A program made the position numbers and the translations under genes. Shown piece by piece: positions 10,501 to 15,702 of a stretch of DNA of 21,981 nt (within the stretch, counting starts at the first letter, position 1; every line of letters begins with the position of its first letter). The stretch is taken from assembly GCA_003118195.1 (NCBI GenBank), contig BEXV01000007.1, positions 499,872 through 521,852 on the forward strand, in the 5' to 3' direction. Origin of the DNA: Hemicentrotus pulcherrimus. Taxonomy: Eukaryota; Echinodermata; Echinoidea; Camarodonta; Strongylocentrotidae. Below the pieces are notes generated by a model. That model saw only the letters and a program-made list of their open reading frames with translations, did not search any database and was not told where the DNA came from.

Positions 10501-13500
10501 CACCTACTAATCAGAGGCCTGGATGTGATGATCAAACCTTTGCATCGTTAGTAGATCCTTGAATTCATATAAAGGACTTACTCTGGCTAAAAGAGCCCCC
10601 AGACTTATGACCCGTTCAGACCAGAGTAAATTAATGCGAGACTCATATACAGAACATCGTATAAAGAATCATTGTATAAAGAACATCTCATATGACACAG
10701 CGTGCAGGCAAGAATTTGACCCAGATTCTTTTGTTTGTTTTTGATCAAAACAATGCACAAATATACATTTTGCCATATGCCATTTTTTTAATATGACTTT
10801 TAAGCCAGAAAAAAAAAAAGACTTATAGGATAGCTATATGTTTTTCATGTTTACAACGAGTCTGAACGGGGGTTAGCTTCCCAGACCTTCTCTTATAGCC
10901 ATGCCTGGGAACTAGAGATGTCATCACACCAATTAACCTTTCCAACTGGAGTGCAACATCATTCTAGAGGGAGAAAATTGGCTCAAATTCTTTGTGACAG
11001 ATAGCTTAAGCTCGCCTCACGTCTTGGGTGATGTATGAATGGATGACTCCATTTTATATGTTCCCCCTTTCGATTAGAGCACTTCATCCATAGAGAGCAA
11101 GAAAGGCGTCGAAACCTCTTGCTTTTACAGTTCATTAACGCCCTTCTGGCTCTCGGCAGATAATCTAATCTCTTATCAAGTTGCTATCAGAGTTGTGAGA
11201 CAATGGTCTTGAGATACCTATCCCTGATTGATGCAGTCGGGTATTGTTCTCTAGAGGGAAGGATGGGAAGTCATGAGCAAAGAATCGAGGGATAGATATC
11301 ATTGGGTGATGCCACAGATTATTCCCGTATCCGATGTAAATGTCAAGATTTACATGTCTGCACAGAAGTGATGACGAAGGACAGAAGACTAGATTGTAGA
11401 AACTGCTTTGTGTAATCGAATAATATCCGTTTCAGATCACTCTTTGGCATTTGTGGTTATACAATGCCTTGTTCATGCTTTAAACACTGCTATTCTACAA
11501 CACAATAAACCAAAAAGTAACCGATCTTAGTAATCTTAGTAAATTCCAAACTTGGCCTCCTCTTTCTCTCATAGACTAATTTCAAATGAACAATCAAGAT
11601 AGATCTATATTAATCATTACAACAACAAAAACACATGATGATGCAATACAAATGGCAAAATGCAAAACGCAAAAAAAGAAGTTACATTCATGCTGAAGCA
11701 CAAGAGAAGGCACATGGCTGGAATCTAAATGTACTGAAGAAGCAGGGTATATGAAAACAACTTTTAAAGGTAAAGACCAGTATTGGAAATGCCCCAATTT
11801 CAACAAATGAAATGGAAGCTCTCATTACCAATCATGTGAAAGAATGTGTTTTGACTAATACATGATAAAAAATGTGCCGGGAAAGCGCCTACTAATTCAT
11901 ATATTTGGTAAATTTGTTTCTCTCATGGTCTGTGAGAGATATAGGGTAGTCCTATACATATCTTTCTGTGTATAGTGCTTGAAACTTTACAAAGAATGGG
12001 CCAAATTTCTTATTTTGATGATTCCAGAACCTTGCAGATGCTAGATGCTAGATGTTCAACCTTTTCTGATCGGTTCCACAATGTTTTTTTTCACAATGCA
12101 ATCGCATAACCATAACTGGTCTTTACCTTTAAGAACTACAAGGGATACAACACAACAATGATACACATGCAGTTCTGACTGTTGTAAAGACAGTTTAAAC
12201 AACATAACTCTCCAATCAATTATAATCACAAAGGCAGCATGCAAGACAACTTAAACATCATTACTTTTTGTTGTTGCATTGTTAATGTTTTGTTTTGTTT
12301 TCATTTTTTCATTTTATTATCAAGAGCTGAAATGATGATTCTGGGTAACACTCTGAATGTCAAATGATCGGAGAGTACAGTTGGGGATATATTTGTGAAA
12401 ATAAGCATTCACATTGACTCTTACTGGAGGGAAATATAAAAGATAAAATTTGTCAACTAAATGTTGGTAATGAAAGGGCCTCATGAAATTAACTACCTCC
12501 AACATTTACAGTAATACCGGTATGCACCATCTGGATCAACAAATAACAGTAACAAAGAAGCAAAATGATTAAAGCAAAAAACTAAATTGGCTTGAACACT
12601 ATGGAGATGAAAATGATTTAAAGTGAAGCAGTTTAGACTTTAAGAGACTCCTTCTGTATCACAGGTGGCAAGTCTACTTTAAATTTGTACTTGAATATAA
12701 TTTTCCTCTTAATATCATGTATACACTGTGAATGTCATTTCAAATTCAAACAATGAAAAAAAGAATAAAATCCCTAACATTGACTCTTGACAGATCAATA
12801 AAGATAATTTTGTGCAAACTCCACGACACGGAAAGGGTTACAATAAGACATGTTTTACATCAAAGTAGAACAAGTAAACATAAATATGTTACATTATTAT
12901 GTCTTTAACATGCACGCAATACTACAATTACAATACCTTTGGTGTTTAAGGTACCAAGTCTCTTCCAGAGAACTGCGTGTCAAAGGTTAAAGGTCATCGG
13001 GGTGGAAGGTTAATGCAGCAAGGGTATAAATGGGGTTAAGTAGGGATTATAGGGTTAATGCATGGTATTGTTTAATATTGCAATCCAATATCTGTTGATC
13101 TTAATCAAAAATGCATATTAAATAGAGGTTATGGTTATTCTGGTTAATCAAGATCGAGTACAGCAACATTAGTCACAAATTAAATGTGAGGAATGACTTG
13201 ATCTAGAATATTGTGTTTATGAATTTGTTATTTTACCGATCACATACTTTCATACACTATTGTGAAGTATACTACTAGTGTGTTAATACTCGGTTGTTAG
13301 TGATGATGTCAATGTATTCACCCAATTGTTTCTGTTTGCTTTTACTCTTTTTGGAAAACAGCTTGCCTGTAGGAAAAAAAGATTGTATCAAAATAGACTA
13401 AATTTATGATATATCATGCGAGATACTAGATATCGTCATTTCTCAAAACAATTTACCGGTAAGTACTTGACATTCCCATGTGTATAATCATATTACACCT

Positions 13501-15702
13501 TATACCTTAACAATTTTGCATGCCAGGCATGTTTGTTCGATGGAGATCTTAAATTTGCAAACAGGCTCATATATTTTCAAACTAGAACAGAATAATTTCA
13601 ATAAAATATATATCTATGTGACTACATAATAATTGAAAATAATTTAAATTGATGCTAATGATGGATCTAATGAATGGGGAATATGATATGTACTAAACAT
13701 ATCTCCTAAAAGTAACTAAATACTGCATGTACATTAAATATGTGCATAAAAATAAAATATACTGTGTCTTGATATACCTTATATTCATCTTCACAGACAA
13801 AACTACCTGTCTGGGCTGTCAACATTTATTTTGAAACTCAGATATCATTATATGATCAACTTTTGAAATATTTGTGCTATAATGCTTGGTCAATTCATGG
13901 GGCAAGATCCAGGCAAAAGGTTGGAGGTCAAATGTCACAAAGCACAACCATTTTGTGATGGGGGTCATTGTCACACTATGTTCAGGAGGGAAACGAGTTT
14001 GAGGTAGGCAGATGCATTATGGGAATGTGATGTTCTCTCTTTCCGATGAAAAAATGAAAGGGTGTGATTCTTTAAGGAGCATCAATGAGGAACAATTTGA
14101 CCTTTGAACAAACCCATAACCATGTTACAGGAATAACAAACAAAAAAAGATGGAGGTACATAACTTGGTCATCATACACACATCTAAAAATCAATTTGTA
14201 TCTGGGAAACTATTTCAGGAACATATTCTGACAGTTGATGAACTGACTACAATTAACCAAATAACTAGCAATAGACAGTTTCTTTTCTTTCCAAATTGAA
14301 GGGACATCAAAAAGGGGCATTTGATTTTGACAATGATTAGGCCACATATGACAAAGTCAGTTTGGAACACTAGTTGGGACAGGATACCACATATGTATTC
14401 TCTGCAGGAACACAAAAAAAGGACATTAATTCAAAATGTTGTGACAATCATGGACATCACATGATGCTCACATGACAATGGGGTCACATATTTTGGACAA
14501 CTGCACTGAAAATATACCAATTCACTTTTTAAAATTTAAAATATCTCCTAATTCCTTTTAACAGCACACAAACAAAACATATTTACTTGTGATCCTTTTT
14601 AAAAACATGATTTAATATGAAAACATTCAGCATTATCTTCAGCTTTACGGCTTTATGATTAAAATTAGGCCATTTAAGATAACTTTATATGCAGGATGGT
14701 CAAAGCTAATATTTCTTTTTTCCTCAAGTTACAATAGGAAAACATCATTAATTTCCATACGATGTAAACTGCACCCAAATCAAAATTAATAAAAACATGA
14801 TTAGTCTTTAATAATCAACATATGGAAAAAGAATGAAATTAAAAATGTTCAAAAATCACTGCAAGAAAGGAATGAAATATCACACAACTTAATAAATGAA
14901 CGGAATATCAAATGAAATCAAAGAAAATGGATTATTTGTTAAATGATAAGAGTGGATGAGAGAGAAATTTAAAAATGGAGTTTTCACATACCGTGTTTTG
15001 GCGGACCTTGGTTTTGCTCACTGTCATTATCAGGATCAATATCCTCTGTGAAGAAAAAAATAACCAACAATTGAACAAATACGTATATGGTTAACATTTA
15101 CGATTGAAGGATATGTCAGTTGCATCCCTTTAATTAAAAGGTTACCATATTTCTATAAATATTGTCTGCTTTGAGAGCGGATATAGCCTTTAATCTGCAG
15201 AATCAATTTGAGTTAATGGCTTTCTGGTTCTCAGCAGAAGATAAGGCAGAAGACATGCTGACCATATTTTGTCAGAAGTTTTGTTTGTTAATATCTTCTT
15301 TGTAAGTATTTGCCAATAGCAATCATCTTTGCATCAGATTGCATTAATCACTTGTAAACAAAATACAAGGCAAGTTTAAAGGTACACCAACCAACCTTCA
15401 TCTCAACTGTTCCTAAATCTATCTATTGAACTGCAATAAGAACTATTGTGTCGTCATCCTAATGGCATTTAAATACAGGGGATAATATCATTTCATAATT
15501 TTGCAATTCTGCCCTTCGCGCAATGCTCGGGATGAGATGCATACACTTTTGCAACATTGGCAGTTGCCATGGAAACCATGCATTACCTGCTTGTGTGATC
15601 CAGTCTAAGTAGCCTCGGAGATCCTCCTCTATCTGTTGCTTCTCTCGTAGCTTCTGAAATGCTCCTCTTGCTTTGGCCTTCTCTCTCTCCTTGGAGAATT
15701 CC
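792..15702 (-). CDS. Cav1: Voltage-gated calcium channel alpha-1 subunit, Cav1 (L-type), partial gene (11 exons, open at both ends)
   Basis: This is the pore-forming subunit of a plasma-membrane L-type calcium channel, which opens on depolarisation and admits calcium. The exons, in transcription order, are 15702-15587, 15045-14992, 7745-7652, 7197-7037, 5691-5466, 4784-4574, 3697-3577, 2787-2532, 2085-2058, 1623-1581 and 939-792. Every junction is GT-AG on the minus strand and every codon phase matches, giving 486 codons with no stop. A typical Cav1 protein is about 1,900-2,200 residues, so about a quarter is present. Cav1 rather than Cav2 is shown by the AID sequence [16 protein letters not shown], by NLADAESLT after IIS6 (Cav2 has NLANAQELT), and by RRLS then [15 protein letters not shown] before domain III. 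Domain I lies beyond 21981 and domains III-IV lie before position 1. No start codon, promoter or polyadenylation site of this gene is in the window. Whether the genome has a single Cav1 paralogue cannot be told from here. Confidence 0.96.
962..982. repeat. AT dinucleotide microsatellite
   Basis: A pure (AT)n run about 22 nt upstream of the acceptor at 940 (minus strand). It occupies the place where a pyrimidine tract would normally be. Confidence 0.9.
1218..1568. repeat. GATA/GACA/CATA compound microsatellite
   Basis: About 350 bp of interleaved ATAG, ACAG and ATAC tetramers. Because the units lack stop codons in some minus-strand frames, long spurious frames rich in Y, L, S and I run through it; they are artefacts. 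The array is in the intron between two II-III linker exons and is likely to vary in length between individuals. Confidence 0.97.
1581..1623 (-). CDS. Cav1: Cav1 small exon (43 nt) in the II-III linker
   Basis: This 43-nt exon encodes [14 protein letters not shown] plus the first base of an aspartate codon. The acceptor is AATCCTACACAG and the donor is CCGG|GTAAGAT. It enters in phase 0 and leaves in phase 1, joining the 28-nt exon to the exon at 792-939. The product is very acidic. A GATA/GACA microsatellite of about 350 bp begins about 12 nt past its donor. The long reading frame through that microsatellite, which includes this exon, is repetitive tyrosine/leucine/serine sequence and is not a gene; only these 43 bases are believed to be coding. 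Confidence 0.82.
1624..2057 (-). other. Cav1 intron with a possible retroposon tail
   Basis: Non-coding. Its only distinctive content is the ATTTC tandem repeat and adjoining GC-richer sequence at 1772-1856. Confidence 0.8.
1772..1856 (-). mobile_element. Possible 3' fragment of a non-LTR retrotransposon ending in (GAAAT)n
   Basis: Read on the minus strand, about 50 nt of GC-richer sequence (GGGTATGCCCTGTCTGCC, then CTGTACCCCCTGGACTGGAG) runs into AATGAAATAAATGAAATG and a (GAAAT)n tail. A short unique 3' end followed by a simple-sequence tail is typical of a 5'-truncated non-LTR insertion. No reverse transcriptase sequence is present. An ordinary ATTTC microsatellite is the alternative. Confidence 0.4.
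2058..2085 (-). CDS. Cav1: Cav1 micro-exon (28 nt) in the II-III linker
   Basis: A 28-nt exon too short for ordinary gene finders. It begins with G, completing a lysine with the AA left by the previous exon, and encodes SQDSEEKVN. The acceptor is TTTCTCTTCTAG and the donor is the near-consensus AAT|GTGAGTAAG. Phase fits on both sides (2 in, 0 out). Because 28 is not a multiple of three, skipping it alone would shift the frame and lose domains III and IV, so it is presumably constitutive or coupled to another event. The peptide is acidic, in keeping with its neighbours. It is supported by splice signals and phase, not by homology. Confidence 0.82.
2086..2531 (-). other. Cav1 intron
   Basis: AT-rich. 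A short near-repeat, TATAAATTCTATGTGTTTACC / TTTAAATTCTATGTGTTCACC style (about 2300-2350), is present. No exon was recognised; the small frames here look like chance. Confidence 0.75.
2532..2787 (-). CDS. Cav1: Cav1 exon: end of IIS6 and proximal II-III linker
   Basis: This 256-nt exon encodes [20 protein letters not shown], the cytoplasmic half of IIS6 with its gate region, followed by [18 protein letters not shown] and a linker rich in charged residues ([19 protein letters not shown], then [27 protein letters not shown]). NLADAESLT is the clearest single discriminator of Cav1 from Cav2. The acceptor is CTGCCTTCACCCAG and the donor is GCAA|GTAAGTTAT. It enters in phase 1 and leaves in phase 2. 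The linker does not resemble the skeletal Cav1.1 segment that touches the ryanodine receptor, and it shows no synprint-like motif. Extending the frame upstream of 2787 runs into intron sequence. Confidence 0.95.
2788..3576 (-). other. Cav1 intron splitting IIS6, with a SINE copy
   Basis: It contains the SINE-like element at 3211-3446. The rest is AT-rich and without coding signal. Confidence 0.8.
3211..3446 (-). mobile_element. SINE 3' body, 5'-truncated copy
   Basis: On the minus strand it reads CACCCAGGTG, CCGGTAGGATGCGAAAG, GACCGGGGTAATAA, TGTAAAGCGCTTTGGGAGG, CTTGAAAAGCG, and then an (ATT)n tail at the left. The landmarks ACCCAGGTG, CGGTAGGAT, GGGTAAT, AAGCNCTTTGG and the ATTATTATTATCAT tail occur in the same order in the element at 18460-18722, so the two are copies of one family. 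The tRNA-like head is missing here. The AAGCGCTTT stem-loop and (ATT)n tail are the usual form of this kind of SINE in sea urchins (from memory). Both copies lie in the minus orientation. Confidence 0.75.
3577..3697 (-). CDS. Cav1: Cav1 exon: domain II selectivity filter and IIS6 (first part)
   Basis: This 121-nt exon encodes [20 protein letters not shown], then [20 protein letters not shown]. The glutamate in TGEDWN is the domain II member of the EEEE ring that selects calcium. [10 protein letters not shown] is the beginning of the pore-lining helix IIS6, which continues in the next exon as [14 protein letters not shown]. The acceptor is TTGTGTGATGTAG and the donor is AACT|GTATCC, which is weak at positions +4 to +6 but is confirmed by perfect phase (TAC tyrosine across the junction) and protein continuity. 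It enters in phase 0 and leaves in phase 1. A SINE copy lies in the intron immediately downstream. Confidence 0.96.
3698..4573 (-). other. Cav1 intron before the pore exon
   Basis: 875 nt with no coding signal; a modestly GC-richer patch around 4280-4350 was not identified. Confidence 0.75.
4574..4784 (-). CDS. Cav1: Cav1 exon: IIS4-S5 linker, IIS5 and start of pore loop
   Basis: This 211-nt exon completes the last IIS4 arginine and encodes [20 protein letters not shown] (the S4-S5 linker), [20 protein letters not shown] (the S5 helix) and [20 protein letters not shown] plus [10 protein letters not shown] (outer turret and start of the pore helix). The [25 protein letters not shown] pattern is diagnostic for domain II of Cav1. 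The acceptor region reads TTTGATCCCACAG and the donor is CCAA|GTAAGAAA. It enters in phase 2 and leaves in phase 0. The plus strand happens to be open over the same bases, but that reading is a shadow of this exon and not a gene. Confidence 0.97.
4785..5465 (-). other. Cav1 intron before IIS5
   Basis: Very AT-rich. The only structured element is the 61-nt palindrome at 5366-5426, 40 nt downstream of the donor at 5465. Confidence 0.8.
5366..5426. repeat. Short palindromic element, copy 1
   Basis: The left arm GGAAGCCATAAGGGCATTAA and the reverse complement of the right arm, GGAAACCAAAAGAGTGCTAA, are alike, with a loop of about 20 nt. Its arm matches the other copies at 11093, 15165, 19072, 19170 and 19341. 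Confidence 0.65.
5466..5691 (-). CDS. Cav1: Cav1 exon: IIS2, IIS3 and IIS4 voltage sensor
   Basis: This 226-nt exon encodes most of the domain II voltage sensor. [20 protein letters not shown] is IIS2, with the conserved E in TIEM that forms part of the charge-transfer centre. [19 protein letters not shown] leads into IIS3, with the conserved [27 protein letters not shown] begins IIS4, where basic residues recur every third position (R, R, R, K and then R completed by the next exon). The IIS3-S4 loop (YAHIIPAIG) is short. The acceptor is TTTTCTCTCTCAG and the donor is CCAG|GTAAAT. It enters in phase 1 and leaves in phase 2. Similarity to Cav1 domain II is very high throughout. Confidence 0.97.
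5692..7036 (-). other. Cav1 intron between IIS1 and IIS2
   Basis: 1.3 kb, AT-rich, with an undetermined base at 5801. A plus-strand frame of 99 codons (6586-6885) has no recognisable motif and an AT-driven composition, so it is not called as a gene. Confidence 0.75.
5801..5801. other. Ambiguous base (n)
   Basis: A single undetermined nucleotide in intron sequence. It does not affect any exon. Confidence 1.
7037..7197 (-). CDS. Cav1: Cav1 exon: basic pre-S1 segment and IIS1
   Basis: This 161-nt exon encodes the strongly basic stretch [20 protein letters not shown], then [18 protein letters not shown], then [15 protein letters not shown]. The middle part is the first transmembrane helix of domain II. 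RWNRRCR.....AVKS and ASEHYxQPxWLT are signature Cav1 sequences at the start of domain II. The acceptor is CTTCTCTTACCAG and the donor is CAAG|GTTTGC. It enters in phase 2 and leaves in phase 1. The arginine cluster just inside the membrane is typical of the family (vertebrate Cav1 has RRWNRFCRRKCR at this place). There is no disruption and nothing unusual in the predicted helix. Confidence 0.95.
7198..7651 (-). other. Cav1 intron before IIS1
   Basis: AT-rich. The TCAA/TCTA microsatellite lies at its 5' end. No coding signal. Confidence 0.8.
7581..7637. repeat. TCAA/TCTA microsatellite
   Basis: Interleaved TCTA and TCAA tetramers ending in a run of six TCAA units. It begins 14 nt after the donor at 7651 on the minus strand. 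Confidence 0.92.
7652..7745 (-). CDS. Cav1: Cav1 exon: I-II linker, acidic/serine-rich segment
   Basis: This 94-nt exon encodes [17 protein letters not shown] followed by [13 protein letters not shown]; its first two bases complete a valine and its last two start an arginine. The acceptor is TTTTTCGGCTTGCAG and the donor is AAAG|GTAGATC. It has no transmembrane or known binding motif, but [11 protein letters not shown] is a cluster of acidic casein kinase 2-like sites (inference). Its assignment rests on phase: it enters in phase 1 from the AID side and leaves in phase 2 into the unmistakable IIS1 exon. A TCAA/TCTA microsatellite lies directly downstream of its donor in the intron. Linker sequence here is poorly conserved across animals, so identity comes from position rather than similarity. 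Confidence 0.85.
10005..10771. repeat. Local tandem duplication, two diverged copies
   Basis: Copy 1 (about 10005-10422) and copy 2 (about 10423-10771) share long stretches in the same order: CTTCCTCCGC, CATATATAAGAAAGTGTTC, GTACACCTACTAATCAGAG, TGTGATGATCAAA, AGACTTATGAC.CGTTCAG, ACCAGAGTAAATT, CCCAGATTCTTT and CAAAACAATG. Several indels distinguish the copies, and copy 2 is about 70 nt shorter. No coding frame is conserved between them and no transposon termini are visible, so this reads as a segmental tandem duplication of intron DNA. Confidence 0.9.
11093..11154. repeat. Short palindromic element, copy 2
   Basis: The left arm starts GAGAGCAAGAAAGGCGTCGA and the right arm is TTAACGCCCTTCTGGCTCTC, folding as a 62-nt imperfect hairpin. 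The sequence CGGCAGATAATC follows, matching the flank of other copies (AGCAGA). Confidence 0.65.
12984..12996 (+). promoter_or_regulatory. DR1-like nuclear receptor half-site pair
   Basis: AGGTTA-A-AGGTCA is a direct repeat with one-base spacing, the type bound by HNF4 or RXR dimers. It is a sequence match only. Confidence 0.3.
13322..13366 (-). CDS. Cav1: Candidate 45-nt cassette exon in the Cav1 I-II linker
   Basis: Deep in the 7.2 kb intron, the minus strand shows an excellent acceptor (pyrimidine run then TTCCTACAG) followed by 45 open bases and a moderate donor, TTGG|GTGAAT. The phases are 1 in and 1 out, exactly matching the 14992-15045 and 7652-7745 exons on either side, so inclusion would insert [15 protein letters not shown] between ...PPKH and VPKPIS.... 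The peptide is lysine- and serine-rich, unlike the acidic flanking linker, and contains basic/serine patterns of the kind kinases use. The donor lacks G at +5, which would fit regulated rather than constitutive use. The frame stays open past the donor into [10 protein letters not shown] and on to a stop, so a longer alternative 3' end is possible. No homologue is recognised. The call rests on splice signals, length and phase only. Confidence 0.45.
13925..13937 (+). promoter_or_regulatory. DR1-like site, second in the same intron
   Basis: AGGTCA-A-ATGTCA, a one-base-spaced direct repeat with one deviation in the second half-site. Confidence 0.22.
14098..14110 (-). promoter_or_regulatory. DR1-like site, third in the same intron
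   Basis: On the minus strand it reads TGTTCA-A-AGGTCA, close to the HNF4 form AGTTCAAAGGTCA. It lies 173 nt from the previous site. Confidence 0.3.
14992..15045 (-). CDS. Cav1: Cav1 exon: I-II linker just after the AID
   Basis: This 54-nt exon encodes [17 protein letters not shown] after completing the last AID glutamate (G+AG). EDIDPDND directly after the AID is the usual Cav1 continuation. The acceptor is a long pyrimidine tract ending TTCACAG and the donor is CACG|GTATGTG. It enters and leaves in phase 1, so it could be skipped without a frameshift, though its conserved start argues that it is normally included. The 540-nt intron before it contains an RFX-type X-box and one copy of the short palindrome family. 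The rest of the peptide is acidic and low in conserved features, as expected of a linker. Confidence 0.9.
15165..15238. repeat. Short palindromic element, copy 3
   Basis: TCTGCTTTGAGAGC and, on the other side, GGTTCTCAGCAGA are the outer arms; ATAGCCTTTAA and TTAATGGCTTT are the inner arms. Both inner arms depart from the family consensus (AAGGGCATTAA) at the same two paired positions, so pairing is kept. Confidence 0.65.
15563..15576 (+). promoter_or_regulatory. RFX X-box-like palindrome
   Basis: GTTGCCATGGAAAC fits the RFX-family X-box pattern (GTTNCCATGGNAAC) on both halves. It begins 11 nt inside the intron from the AID exon donor. Only the motif is seen; function is inferred. Confidence 0.35.
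15587..15702 (-). CDS. Cav1: Cav1 exon: end of domain I and alpha interaction domain (AID)
   Basis: This 116-nt exon encodes [18 protein letters not shown], then [20 protein letters not shown], with the final E completed across the next junction. It holds the AID, the I-II linker helix that the cytoplasmic beta subunit grips; the core QQxExxLxGYxxWIxxxE pattern is complete, including the Y, W and I that contact beta. The preceding EFSKERE is the cytoplasmic end of IS6 in Cav channels. The acceptor is CAATCCTCTCCAG and the donor is GCAG|GTAATG. It enters with one nucleotide completing a glycine codon (phase 2) and leaves in phase 1. The IS6 exon that must precede it was not found in the 6.3 kb upstream. 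The match to Cav1 is very close. Confidence 0.96.

Larger units (their letters stand above)
7746..14991 (-). other. 7.2 kb Cav1 intron in the I-II linker
   Basis: The largest complete intron. From left to right: mostly featureless AT-rich DNA (7746-10004), a tandem duplication (10005-10771), a short palindrome (11093-11154), further AT-rich sequence, and the interval 12984-14110, which holds the candidate cassette exon and three DR1-like sites. No full-length gene was found inside it on either strand. Confidence 0.8.
15046..15586 (-). other. Cav1 intron after the AID exon
   Basis: 540 nt, with a palindrome copy (15165-15238) and an RFX-type X-box (15563-15576). No coding signal. Confidence 0.8.

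Noticed and set aside
792..15702. Assignment to Cav2 or Cav3 instead of Cav1
   Set aside because: Cav2 has NLANAQELT and a GYMEWI-type AID, and Cav3 lacks the AID; the sequence here has NLADAESLT and [14 protein letters not shown].
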